From assembly GCA_004555915.1 (NCBI GenBank), contig SFJM01000030.1, positions 1 to 33,229 of the forward strand: a stretch of DNA of 33,229 bases. The letters run 5' to 3'. A program made the position numbers and the translations under genes. Origin of the DNA: Clostridiales bacterium (GTDB lineage: Bacteria > Bacillota > Clostridia > Oscillospirales > Butyricicoccaceae). Below, one piece after another: positions 22,495 to 29,692 of this stretch (position 1 is its first letter; every line of letters starts with the position of its first letter). The notes under the pieces are model-generated. The model saw only the letters and a list, made by a program, of their open reading frames with translations. It was not told the DNA's origin and did not search any database.

Positions 22495-23394
22495 TTATCT
22501 TGCTTCATCCCTGCGTTCCTTGGGCTTCATGCTCTTGTCCAGCACCTTCGCCATGTCGGACGAGATCTCATTGGCCACATCTCTGATCTTGGACAGCTCG
22601 TTTCTCACACTGCGGGCATCCATCGTAGAGAATCCTTCGGGAAGTCTGTCAAAGCGGAACATATCCTTTGGCACATTGTACCGGCTGCAGAGCACATATG
22701 ACACGCAGTAGGCGGTAAAGGCATGATCACTGCGCTTATATGCGCCGTCGTCCAGATGCGCGTGAGCAAGCTCCTGAGAAATGCCGCGGAAAATGTCACC
22801 GGCCTCCAGCCCAGGTCTAACATAGATTTTCTTGTCGTCGGGACGATATACCGCGTTGATGTTCTCCGGCAGCTTTTGGCTGATCTCGATGGGGCAAGGT
22901 GCATTGTGGATGATGGCTTTCAGAAGCAGCCGCTCGTCCCGCTTCATTGCGGGGCGGTCCTTGGCCTTTGCGGTCGTCTGGGAAATGTCGAACACCTTCT
23001 TGGAGTTGTAGCTGACACCCACGGTGCCGTCCTCCTTGGTGTATTCCTCGCCGGGCTCCAGCAATACGATTCCGCTTTCGCCCTTTTTGATGAACACGCC
23101 GTTATTCTTCCAGCCCTTAAAATCCGAAAGCTGGGTGGCGTCGGCTTTCTGGGCGGTGATCAGAACCGCATTGCCCACAGAGTAGCGGTCAAAACGCGCC
23201 TGCACATCCAGATAGGATTGGAAGAGGCTGCCGTCATTTGCCATGTGCTGTGCAGTCTCATCAATCATGGCAAAAGCGCTCTCGCGCTCCTGCTTCTTCT
23301 GTGCAGCCCACTCCTCCTTATTGAAGGAAACGAAGCTCTTATCCTCCATATCCTTCTGCGCGGAGGCATTGAAAATATCATCATAGTTTGCCAT
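22495..23394 (-). CDS. ArdC-like antirestriction protein with altered zinc motif
   Basis: A 299-aa protein. Residues 40-140 match the ArdC N-terminal ssDNA-binding domain (FDRYSVGNAVLITAQKADAT, GWKNNGVFIKKGESGIVLLEP). The second half looks like the linked zincin peptidase domain, but where HExxH is expected it reads SQELAHAHLD, with Gln for the first zinc-binding His. Catalysis is therefore doubtful, while DNA binding is likely. ArdC proteins protect incoming single-stranded plasmid DNA from restriction. The start at 23394 is favoured over 23400 because of ribosome site spacing. It lies between pcfB and virD4 in the transfer operon. Confidence 0.85.
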   Translation of the reverse strand: MANYDDIFNASAQKDMEDKSFVSFNKEEWAAQKKQERESAFAMIDETAQHMANDGSLFQSYLDVQARFDRYSVGNAVLITAQKADATQLSDFKGWKNNGVFIKKGESGIVLLEPGEEYTKEDGTVGVSYNSKKVFDISQTTAKAKDRPAMKRDERLLLKAIIHNAPCPIEISQKLPENINAVYRPDDKKIYVRPGLEAGDIFRGISQELAHAHLDDGAYKRSDHAFTAYCVSYVLCSRYNVPKDMFRFDRLPEGFSTMDARSVRNELSKIRDVANEISSDMAKVLDKSMKPKERRDEAR

Positions 23395-23396
23395 GG

Positions 23397-24179
23397 TCAT
23401 CTCTCCTTGTCTTTTTTCTTTTTCGGCACGGGCCTGTGCTCAGAGGTTCTGTTGGGTTCGTCCTTGGTTTTCTGCGCGGAGCTCGTCCTCTGTCTCTGCT
23501 CCTCCCGGATCTCCTTCATTTCCTGCCGGACAGACGGGCGGGAGCGTTCCATAGGATCAGAGATACCCCTGACGGTTTTCTCGCGCTGATTTGATGTAGG
23601 CTCGGACGGACGGGATTTCGCAGCCGGGCCTTGCGTGGGGTTTTGCGTTTGCGCCTCCTCCTTATTGGGCGCAGGGGCAAGAAGCGCATCCAGGAAGGCT
23701 TCCTCCTTGTCCTTTTCCGTAGTATTGCGGTCGGGAACAGGAATGTCCGCGTTCTTCTGTTCCTCCTGTGCCTTGACGATTTCGGTACGCGCCGAGCCGA
23801 TGTCTGCGGTGGCAATGCCGAAGCGCTCGAAAATGCGGTTGATCTTGCTTGCGTCCTCTGCGCGGACAAACACATCGGTGTGGCCGTCGTTCGCCGTTTT
23901 GTCCTTCAAAACGCAATACAGGATGCCGTATTTCTTCGCTTCACGGCAGAACTTTTCCATGTCTCTGTCACCAATGGCAAAAACCTTGAGTTCCTTTCCG
24001 CTGCGGAGCATACTGTTAAGCCTTGTTTTCCCGCGCGTCTTTTTCTGGTCCTTCAGCACCGCATAAAGCAGCACCGCCAAACGCTCAGCGGCTTTCCCAC
24101 TGATTTTTGCAGCCACCTCAACGCCGTTGAGTGTCATCCTCACGACCTGCTCGGCTGCTTCTCCTGACGAGTAACTCAT
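23397..24179 (-). CDS. PcfB/DUF3801-family conjugation protein
   Basis: A 260-aa protein. The first 150 residues form the conserved PcfB-like domain (EQVVRMTLNGVEVAAKISGKAAERLAVLL, then KELKVFAIGDRDMEKFCREAKKYGILYCVLKD). The last 100 residues are low-complexity and highly charged (EEQRQRTSSAQKTKDE). PcfB of pCF10 is a relaxosome component that contacts the coupling protein, which fits the place between relaxase and virD4. The start at 24179 (GGAGAG upstream) lies inside the relaxase gene, an overlap of about 60 bases. Confidence 0.85.
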   Translation of the reverse strand: MSYSSGEAAEQVVRMTLNGVEVAAKISGKAAERLAVLLYAVLKDQKKTRGKTRLNSMLRSGKELKVFAIGDRDMEKFCREAKKYGILYCVLKDKTANDGHTDVFVRAEDASKINRIFERFGIATADIGSARTEIVKAQEEQKNADIPVPDRNTTEKDKEEAFLDALLAPAPNKEEAQTQNPTQGPAAKSRPSEPTSNQREKTVRGISDPMERSRPSVRQEMKEIREEQRQRTSSAQKTKDEPNRTSEHRPVPKKKKDKER

Positions 24180-25539
24180 TTTCCGTTCTCTCCTTTCGTT
24201 CGATTTTCTGCTGCTCGATTTGCTCAAGATTCTTACGAACCTGTTCCGACCTGTCAGCGATGTCGGTGCACAGCGCGATTTCCTTTCGGCAGGCTTTCAG
24301 CTCTGCGGCCAGCTCTGCGATCCGGGCTCTTGTTGCTTCGGCACTTTGGAAATCTTCTTTTCTTATGTGCCGCTTCAATTCATTTTTCAGTCCCGTGCGC
24401 TGCTGTGTCAAAGCTTCCACCTGCTGTTCCTTTTCGGCCTTATAGCCGGCAAGGGCCTCCACAGTTTCAATTCCTGTTTTGGCAAGGAAATCCGCCTGAG
24501 CAATGTATCTGTCGAGCTTCGTCACATCCTCACGCAAAAAAGCCGACACCTTTTTTACAGATGCCGGCTTATGCACAATGATGTGAAGCTCATAACAGTA
24601 ATATAGGTACAGGGCGTAAAGGCCGGTGGCCTTCTTTGCTTTCTCCTTGTATTGGTAATAGGGCGCTTTCGTGTCCTCCGCCACCTCGGGGAAAGGCGTC
24701 CTGCGGCGATAGTTGTTCTGAATCCGCTGCTTGATGGAATCCAGCTCGTAATATTCACCCAGCTTGTCCAAGCGGAAGTTCTTCCCGCCGTCCACAATTC
24801 TTACAATGGGGTGGACTCTCGGAGAACCCTTCGGCGTTTTTGTAATCACCTCGTAGCCCATTTCCTTCATGACACGCTGGAACTCACGCTCCGTAGTCGA
24901 GGCGAGGATCGCCCTGTCAATATCCTCGCGTATTCTGCCGCGCATGGTCGGCTTGCCGTTCTTTTCGGCCAGCCATTCTCCGTAATTGGTTCTGCGGTTG
25001 GCAGGGTACTCTATCACGGAAATCTTGGCTTCCCGGCACAGCCGGTCGGAGACCGCCCGCATCCGTCTGTAATCCGCCGGTGAGTTATAGAACTTCTTAC
25101 CGTCCACATCGGAAACGGAGTTTATGACAAAGTGATTGTGATAATGCCCGGTGTTGCAGTGGGTAGCAATCACCACTTGGAAGCGGTCGCCCCACAGCTC
25201 TCTGGCAAGGGCGACTCCAATGCTGTGTGCCGTATCTGCATCCACTTCATCTGCCTTAAAGGACTGATAACCGTGATAGCAGGACCTGCCGCCCTCATTA
25301 TGCATCAGCCGCTTTGTCTCCATGAACTCCTGCGCCGCCGTTTCCTCGCTGTGGAGATTGAGGCAGGTGACATAGGCTCTTTTCTCGGTTTTCATCTCGT
25401 CGGCAGCATATTCTACCACACCTTCGATTTCATGAAGCTCCGAGAGTCTTTCCTTGTCATGCGTTTTCTCTGGATTGCGGGCGTAATTGATGACCTTGTC
25501 CACCCGTCCTTTTATGGGCCAGATTGATGTAACCGCCAT
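24118..25539 (-). CDS. MOBP-type relaxase
   Basis: A 473-aa conjugative relaxase. The catalytic N-terminal domain has a Tyr near residue 19 (VINYARNPEKT), the segment YHGYQSFKADEVDADTAHSIG and the metal-binding histidines in THCNTGHYHNHFVINSVSD (127-143). Residues 370-473 are a charged coiled coil that could carry the transfer signal. It would nick at oriT and lead the strand into the recipient. It starts directly on the mobC stop (TAATGG, one-base overlap). Full length with no defects; the family is characteristic of Tn1549-like ICEs. Confidence 0.94.
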   Translation of the reverse strand: MAVTSIWPIKGRVDKVINYARNPEKTHDKERLSELHEIEGVVEYAADEMKTEKRAYVTCLNLHSEETAAQEFMETKRLMHNEGGRSCYHGYQSFKADEVDADTAHSIGVALARELWGDRFQVVIATHCNTGHYHNHFVINSVSDVDGKKFYNSPADYRRMRAVSDRLCREAKISVIEYPANRRTNYGEWLAEKNGKPTMRGRIREDIDRAILASTTEREFQRVMKEMGYEVITKTPKGSPRVHPIVRIVDGGKNFRLDKLGEYYELDSIKQRIQNNYRRRTPFPEVAEDTKAPYYQYKEKAKKATGLYALYLYYCYELHIIVHKPASVKKVSAFLREDVTKLDRYIAQADFLAKTGIETVEALAGYKAEKEQQVEALTQQRTGLKNELKRHIRKEDFQSAEATRARIAELAAELKACRKEIALCTDIADRSEQVRKNLEQIEQQKIERKERTENELLVRRSSRAGREDDTQRR

Positions 25540-25868
25540 TACTGATAATCGGAGGTGTACGCATCAGACACCATTTTCGTGGCGGCTCTGATTTCCTCCA
25601 ATCCCTTCCGAAACTGCGGCATATCCGGCACATTGGTGGTGTTGAATCTCTTCAAGGTCTGATCCAGATTGTACCCCGCCTGCCGCATGGCCCGAAGCAG
25701 CGTGGGGATATCCGCAGGCGGCGCTTCCTTAATTTCCTTATCTGCTACGCTGCGGCGAACAAAGCCGCCGATGGACAGCCCTGCTTTCTTGGCTTTCTTG
25801 GAAAGCACGGACAGTTCATCCTTTGTGAAGCAAACCTCCACTCTACAATTTCTTTTTCTCAAAAACAC
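25539..25868 (-). CDS. mobC: MobC-type relaxosome accessory protein
   Basis: A 109-aa protein of the MobC family. The N-terminus is a ribbon-helix-helix type domain (RVEVCFTKDELSVLSKKAKKAGLSIGGFVRRSVADK), followed by the conserved MobC helix region (LLRAMRQAGYNLDQTLKRFN). It binds oriT and helps the relaxase. The candidate oriT lies 13 bases upstream of its start, and the relaxase gene overlaps its stop. Confidence 0.9.
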   Translation of the reverse strand: MFLRKRNCRVEVCFTKDELSVLSKKAKKAGLSIGGFVRRSVADKEIKEAPPADIPTLLRAMRQAGYNLDQTLKRFNTTNVPDMPQFRKGLEEIRAATKMVSDAYTSDYQ

Positions 25869-25881
25869 TCATCCTTTCCGT

Positions 25882-25964
25882 TGGGGTTTCAGGGGCATTG
25901 CCCCAGACAAGCGGAATCTGTACGGACAGATTCGTTGCTTGTTAAGACAATGCCACCAACCCCA
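25882..25964. other. candidate oriT: nested inverted repeat
   Basis: Four pairs of perfectly complementary arms share one centre at about 25923: TGGGGTT/AACCCCA (25882-25888, 25958-25964), GGCATTG/CAATGCC (25894-25900, 25948-25954), ACAAGC/GCTTGT (25907-25912, 25937-25942) and GAATCTGT/ACAGATTC (25914-25921, 25926-25933). The structure lies directly before mobC and the relaxase, where origins of transfer of MOBP elements are normally found. The nick position cannot be read from sequence alone. A leader RNA structure is the alternative. Confidence 0.65.
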
Positions 25965-25968
25965 CGAT

Positions 25969-26274
25969 TCAAATTACTTCGACACTTCTGAGGTACGAAA
26001 CGCCCTTTGCAGAGAATTGGAACGAAACCCTTACACGGGTATTAAGAGAAATATCAGCTAAACCCAAATAGTTCTTTTCGCTCCATGCTGATGTCATGAT
26101 CTTTCTTCCGTCATCGAAATCAAGATATGCCAACAGGTTTTTGTTCCTATCCCAGCGTTTACAGGCGATCGTCGCTGCAAAAGTCCCCTCAAAATCAGGG
26201 AACTGATATTCGCGACCGTCAAAGCCGGACTCCACGAACTCCCGCCAGGACAATGCGCGCTTTTCGTTTTCCAT
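25969..26274 (-). CDS. hypothetical 101-aa beta-rich ICE protein
   Basis: I do not recognise this family. The protein has an acidic start (ENEKRALSWREFVESGFDG) and then alternating hydrophobic strands (GTFAATIACKRW, LLAYLDFDDGRKIMTSAW, TRVRVSFQFSAKGVSYLRSVEVI) that suggest a small OB- or SH3-like barrel. The start at 26274 has GGAGGTG at good spacing; the longer frame to 26373 crosses palindromes and lacks a ribosome site. It lies between parR and the candidate oriT, so a DNA-processing or maintenance role is possible but only inferred. Confidence 0.75.
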   Translation of the reverse strand: MENEKRALSWREFVESGFDGREYQFPDFEGTFAATIACKRWDRNKNLLAYLDFDDGRKIMTSAWSEKNYLGLADISLNTRVRVSFQFSAKGVSYLRSVEVI

Positions 26275-26298
26275 ATCGTTTTCACCTCCATTCCAAAG

Positions 26299-26317
26299 TG
26301 GCTCCATTTTGGAGCCA
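26299..26317. repeat. palindrome 1 near parR (TGGCTCCA/TGGAGCCA)
   Basis: TGGCTCCA and TGGAGCCA flank a 3-base centre; the stem extends one base further on each side. It lies 25 bases upstream of the 101-aa gene and repeats the half-sites of the palindrome at 26340-26360, with starts about 42 bases apart (close to four helical turns). It is a candidate binding site for ParR or another RHH protein. Confidence 0.55.
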
Positions 26318-26339
26318 CCGATTGTTTGGACAAGAAAAA

Positions 26340-26360
26340 ATGGCTCCAAATTGGCGCCAT
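26340..26360 (-). terminator. palindrome 2 / probable parR terminator
   Basis: On the minus strand ATGGCGCCA pairs with TGGAGCCAT (one mismatch, 3-base loop), followed by TTTTTTCTTG. It starts at the parR stop codon and fits an intrinsic terminator. Because it repeats the half-sites of 26299-26317 it may also be a protein-binding site. Confidence 0.55.
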
Positions 26361-26638
26361 TAAAAAGTCTCAAGAAAATTCAGTATATCGGTTTCAGATT
26401 CTTCTGTTTCGGGATTACGGGCAGCTGGCTCAGGAGGAATAAACATGGCTTTCTTCAATTCTTCAGAAACGACTTTTCTGATCATCTTTTCCAAGCCGGA
26501 AAGCTCGCTTGAAGTATTGATTGCGCTGATAACCTCTTTGCCGACAAGTCCATTTCCTTTTTCATGGATGATCTCCCAAGCTTTTCGCTCGGCATCCACA
26601 TCCATGTTGAAACGCACACTGATTCTCTTGTAACTCAT
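26360..26638 (-). CDS. parR: ParR-like centromere-binding protein
   Basis: A 92-aa protein. The N-terminal segment YKRISVRFNMDVDAERKAWEIIHE has the strand-helix layout of a ribbon-helix-helix DNA-binding domain, followed by a helical region (LEKMIRKVVSEELKKAMF) and an acidic tail (EESETDILNFLETF). Its start overlaps the parM stop (ATGA), as in type II partition operons where ParR links DNA to the ParM filament. Sequence similarity within ParR families is low, so the call leans on context. Confidence 0.78.
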   Translation of the reverse strand: MSYKRISVRFNMDVDAERKAWEIIHEKGNGLVGKEVISAINTSSELSGLEKMIRKVVSEELKKAMFIPPEPAARNPETEESETDILNFLETF

Positions 26639-27558
26639 CGCGAATTGCCTTTGCGGGCATTCAGCTCTGCGAGATATTCATACCCCTTCGCCGTAGCGCA
26701 GATGTCATCGTTGATGGTCACACGGGAAGCATCGTACACACCGAAGTTGCGGATCAGGCAGCTGCCGCCGCCGAGAACATACAGCCTCATCAGCTCCGGA
26801 TTGTACTCGTGCTCACGAAGTCTCTGAAAAATGCCCTCCACATAATCGGTGGCCGTGTCAGTAATGGTTTTCAGATAATCCTCCTTGATGTCTGCCGTAC
26901 CGAAACGGAACACCCGGTTGATGATCGCCTCATCCACGGTGGTGTGATGCGCACGCATGACATTCTCCCGCACGGCCAGCAGGCACTGGTGCGTACCGTA
27001 TTTCTCCGTAAACATATTCCCGGAAACCGGCTTCTTGTCATTGATGAACATGATATTCATGGTGCCGTTCCCAATATCGCAGATCATGTTTACGCCCCGA
27101 AAGTCAGAAAGCCGGTCTGCCACCGCCGCAAAGCCCTGGGGAAACACATCCACGCCCACGATCTCCACATGGTAGAAGACATTTCGGAACGAGAAGTCCA
27201 CGGCTTTGTTCTGCATCAGATAGTCCCTGAACTCGTCCCGCTGACCACTGACCCAAGTAAGAGGAAGACCTGCCGCAATTCTGATTTTGCCGCAGGTCAT
27301 TTTTCGGATATTCAGTTCCCGCGCGATGGCCGCAAGCGCCAGCACATAGTAGTCCAAATCTTTCGTCTTATCCGCAAGGAACTCCTTGTGCCCTTCACCG
27401 ATCAGATAGAACTTGCCTTCAAAGACAAGCAGATTCTCCTTGAACACTGGCTCCTTGGCATAGGTGGAAACGCTTGCCGGGAAGCAGCAGTTTGCGGTTT
27501 TCATATTGCCGTAACCGCTGTCGATTCCAATTATGATTACATCGTCGATCATCTTCAT
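26635..27558 (-). CDS. parM: ParM/StbA-like actin ATPase for segregation
   Basis: A 307-aa actin-like ATPase. The phosphate-1 loop is IIGIDSGYGNMKTA near residues 8-20, the second phosphate motif is CDIGNGTMN near 165-175, and the adenosine motif is LYVLGGGSCLI near 265. This is the ParM/StbA/Alp family, whose filaments push replicated copies apart. On an ICE it would stabilise the excised circular form, or assist chromosomal segregation. Start at 27558 behind GGAGGTG. It lies 13 bases from the YodL-domain gene and overlaps parR by 4 bases. Confidence 0.88.
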   Translation of the reverse strand: MKMIDDVIIIGIDSGYGNMKTANCCFPASVSTYAKEPVFKENLLVFEGKFYLIGEGHKEFLADKTKDLDYYVLALAAIARELNIRKMTCGKIRIAAGLPLTWVSGQRDEFRDYLMQNKAVDFSFRNVFYHVEIVGVDVFPQGFAAVADRLSDFRGVNMICDIGNGTMNIMFINDKKPVSGNMFTEKYGTHQCLLAVRENVMRAHHTTVDEAIINRVFRFGTADIKEDYLKTITDTATDYVEGIFQRLREHEYNPELMRLYVLGGGSCLIRNFGVYDASRVTINDDICATAKGYEYLAELNARKGNSR

Positions 27559-27571
27559 GCCATCACCTCCA

Positions 27572-28294
27572 TCAGCGCTCGTGGTCCTTTTCGGGCTTAT
27601 AGGGGACGGCCTTGATTTCCCCGCCGACCCGAAAGAAGTGCTCCGGATTCTGAAACTGCTTCTTGTACCGTTCCAGCTGCTCCTTGTTGAGGGAGCCGAA
27701 GTACGGCGTGCTGCAATTGCAGATGAAAAAGGGGCCGAAGATAATGTCCATCATCTCCCTGTCTTCTCCGTAGATGGCGCGGCAGGGCCGCATGCCGTTG
27801 TACTTGCCCTCGTCGTTGCAGACGATGCAGACCTGCTCTTCAAAGGGATAATAGGGCTCGATCAGCCCGCCGACCACCCTCTGCAAATTGGAAAGCTCCG
27901 TCCCGATCTCTGCAACTCTGGCAACCTTGCCCGGTTCACAGAGCACCACTTTGATTTTCTTCTCCTTCAGGGGCTCGGTCATATCCGGGTCAAAATCCAC
28001 TTCCCGAAAGCCGATACTGTCGCAAAAATGGAAGGTGGATTTTTCCTCACCTACGACCTCAACCACATCCGAAACGGAAAGGGACCTGCCCCGGTATCCG
28101 TCCGGATGGTCAAGGTTGAACATCTGGTACACTTCTTCCAGGGTGCCGCATTCCACCTCGCCCTCGAACACCTTGTCGTAGATCTCGCTGCGAAGCGCGG
28201 CAGAGCCCTGAAAGCGCTCCAGATTTTCGTAGTTCAAGAAGGCCACATTGTTCTCGTCCCGGTCCGGGTTGATCTGATAAATTGCAATGTTCAT
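27572..28294 (-). CDS. YodL and DUF3846 domain ICE protein
   Basis: A 240-aa two-part protein. Residues 1-100 resemble the YodL domain (IAIYQINPDRDENNVAFLNYENLER, then YQMFNLDHPDGYRGRSLSVSDVVEV). Residues 110-210 resemble DUF3846 (KVVLCEPGKVARVAEIGTELSNLQRVVGGLIEPYYPFEEQVCIVCNDEGKYNGMRPCR). Both are of unknown function and recur on Firmicutes conjugative elements beside replication or primase-like genes. Start at 28294 overlaps the stop of the Toprim gene (ATGA), so they are co-translated. Confidence 0.83.
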   Translation of the reverse strand: MNIAIYQINPDRDENNVAFLNYENLERFQGSAALRSEIYDKVFEGEVECGTLEEVYQMFNLDHPDGYRGRSLSVSDVVEVVGEEKSTFHFCDSIGFREVDFDPDMTEPLKEKKIKVVLCEPGKVARVAEIGTELSNLQRVVGGLIEPYYPFEEQVCIVCNDEGKYNGMRPCRAIYGEDREMMDIIFGPFFICNCSTPYFGSLNKEQLERYKKQFQNPEHFFRVGGEIKAVPYKPEKDHER

Positions 28295-29235
28295 GTGCGT
28301 TCCCGCTCCTTTCTTTCTCTCATAAGTCCTACACGGATTTTCAGCTCGTCATTTACATCTTTCCCATGGGCGGGCGGCTCGTCATAGACCTGGTATTTTC
28401 CTTGCAGCCCGCCAACAATTCCTTTCACAGCGCCTCGACCGACGGCGTCGTTGTCCAGATGCAGATGGATTTTGCGGACAGATGGGTGTTCGTCAAGAAA
28501 TCTGCTCAAAGCCACCGGCACAACATTTTCTCGTTTGGTCTGGAACACACCGGCTAAAGACAAATAGGTTTCGCTTTTCCAGTCCCGCCCGGCAAGCAGC
28601 GCCAAGGTTGCAAAGCTCAGCAGGTCAATGGCGGATTCAAACACATGAATGTGCTCCGCATTCGGCTTTCCCTCCAAGAAAAAAGAGAAGTGCTTGTCAC
28701 TGCCGGTCAACTCTCCCTTGTAGCTGCTGACCGTACTGCGCAGAGCACCATATCTCGCTTTGCCGTCCTTGTCATACCCCACGAATACCGCATTGTGGTA
28801 ATCTGCCGACTCAAAGAGCAGCTTATTCTCTATACAGTAGTGAATGATGACCGGGTGAATCCCTCGACCGTACAGATATTTCTCCACGCGGTCCGTTGTT
28901 TCGGACAGCTCCGGCATCAGCAATTCCATGTGCTTTCGTTCCTTCTGACGATAGAAAACGGGAGGCTTTTCCGCCTCCCGTCCGAGAATGATTTCTGCTG
29001 CCTGCGTAAAAGGAATGCCCTTCACCTTGATGAGATAGTCCAGCGCCGATCTGCCGCCGATTCCCTGGGAGAACCAGCACCACTTGCCGTTGCTGATTCG
29101 CAGGGAGTCGTGCTCTCTGGTGCAATAGGTGTTTCCGGATACATGGACGAGCTCTTGGGGTTCATAATTGCGGAGGTAAGTCAAAAGGTCCATTTCCTTG
29201 GCCTTGGCAACATCCTCCGCGGCAATATAGCGCAT
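28291..29235 (-). CDS. DUF3991/Toprim protein (primase-like)
   Basis: A 314-aa protein. The N-terminal part (AKEMDLLTYLRNYEPQELVHVSGNTYCTREHDSLRISNGKWCWFSQGIGGRSALDYL) resembles the DnaG-type zinc-binding/CHC2-like region. DUF3991 follows (RGIHPVIIHYCIENKLLFES). The Toprim part has the catalytic Glu (IHVFESAIDLLSFA) and the DxD motif (IHLHLDNDAVGRGA). It probably acts in priming or replicating the transferred strand. Start at 29235 behind GAGGTGAT, 6 bases after the DUF3848 gene. Confidence 0.87.
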   Translation of the reverse strand: MRYIAAEDVAKAKEMDLLTYLRNYEPQELVHVSGNTYCTREHDSLRISNGKWCWFSQGIGGRSALDYLIKVKGIPFTQAAEIILGREAEKPPVFYRQKERKHMELLMPELSETTDRVEKYLYGRGIHPVIIHYCIENKLLFESADYHNAVFVGYDKDGKARYGALRSTVSSYKGELTGSDKHFSFFLEGKPNAEHIHVFESAIDLLSFATLALLAGRDWKSETYLSLAGVFQTKRENVVPVALSRFLDEHPSVRKIHLHLDNDAVGRGAVKGIVGGLQGKYQVYDEPPAHGKDVNDELKIRVGLMRERKERERT

Positions 29236-29241
29236 AGGGCA

Positions 29242-29580
29242 TCACCTCGCTTCACGCCGGTCTCTCAGGAAATCGGCCCGGATGACCGCATTGGCTCGGC
29301 ACTCGATGGTGTCCCGGATGTTGTCCATGTGGTCGGTCTCCCGCTTTTTGAAGTCCCTGAATACATCCGCAAGAGGACTGGGCGATTTCAGGAGCGCCTT
29401 GCACTGCTTATCGGATAGGTCGTATTCCTCCAGCGCCAGCACGATGTCCTCCCGCACCGTGTACTCGTAGCAATGGTTCAGGATTTCGTCGGGCGGCTGG
29501 GACAGCAGCCATTCCCGATACTTCTCCTGTTCTGCGAACACCTTCTTATATAAAGCGGTGTTCAGTTCTTCGTTTGTCAT
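29242..29580 (-). CDS. DUF3848-family ICE protein
   Basis: A 112-aa protein matching DUF3848: NEELNTALYKKVFAEQEKYREWLLSQPPDEILNHCYEYTVREDIVLALEEYDLSDKQCKALLKSP. It is helical, soluble and of unknown function. It is the first gene of the ICE maintenance block, with AAGGAGGAAG before the start. No clear promoter is visible between it and the terminator of the AAA_14 gene upstream, so the accessory genes may have been inserted into what was a longer operon. Confidence 0.85.
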   Translation of the reverse strand: MTNEELNTALYKKVFAEQEKYREWLLSQPPDEILNHCYEYTVREDIVLALEEYDLSDKQCKALLKSPSPLADVFRDFKKRETDHMDNIRDTIECRANAVIRADFLRDRREAR

Positions 29581-29630
29581 TTTGCTTCCTCCTTCATTTA
29601 TGTTTTTTGAATAACACGCTCTATAGAAAA

Positions 29631-29663
29631 AGCCGCTTGATTTCTCTTGGAAACCAAGCGGCT
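29631..29663 (-). terminator. terminator of the AAA_14 ATPase gene
   Basis: AGCCGCTTG (29631-29639) and CAAGCGGCT (29655-29663) form a 9-bp stem, followed on the minus strand by TTTTTCTATAG. It lies 30 bases past the ATPase stop. Confidence 0.8.
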
Positions 29664-29692
29664 GTGTATAGAATATTTATTTTGGAACGAAA

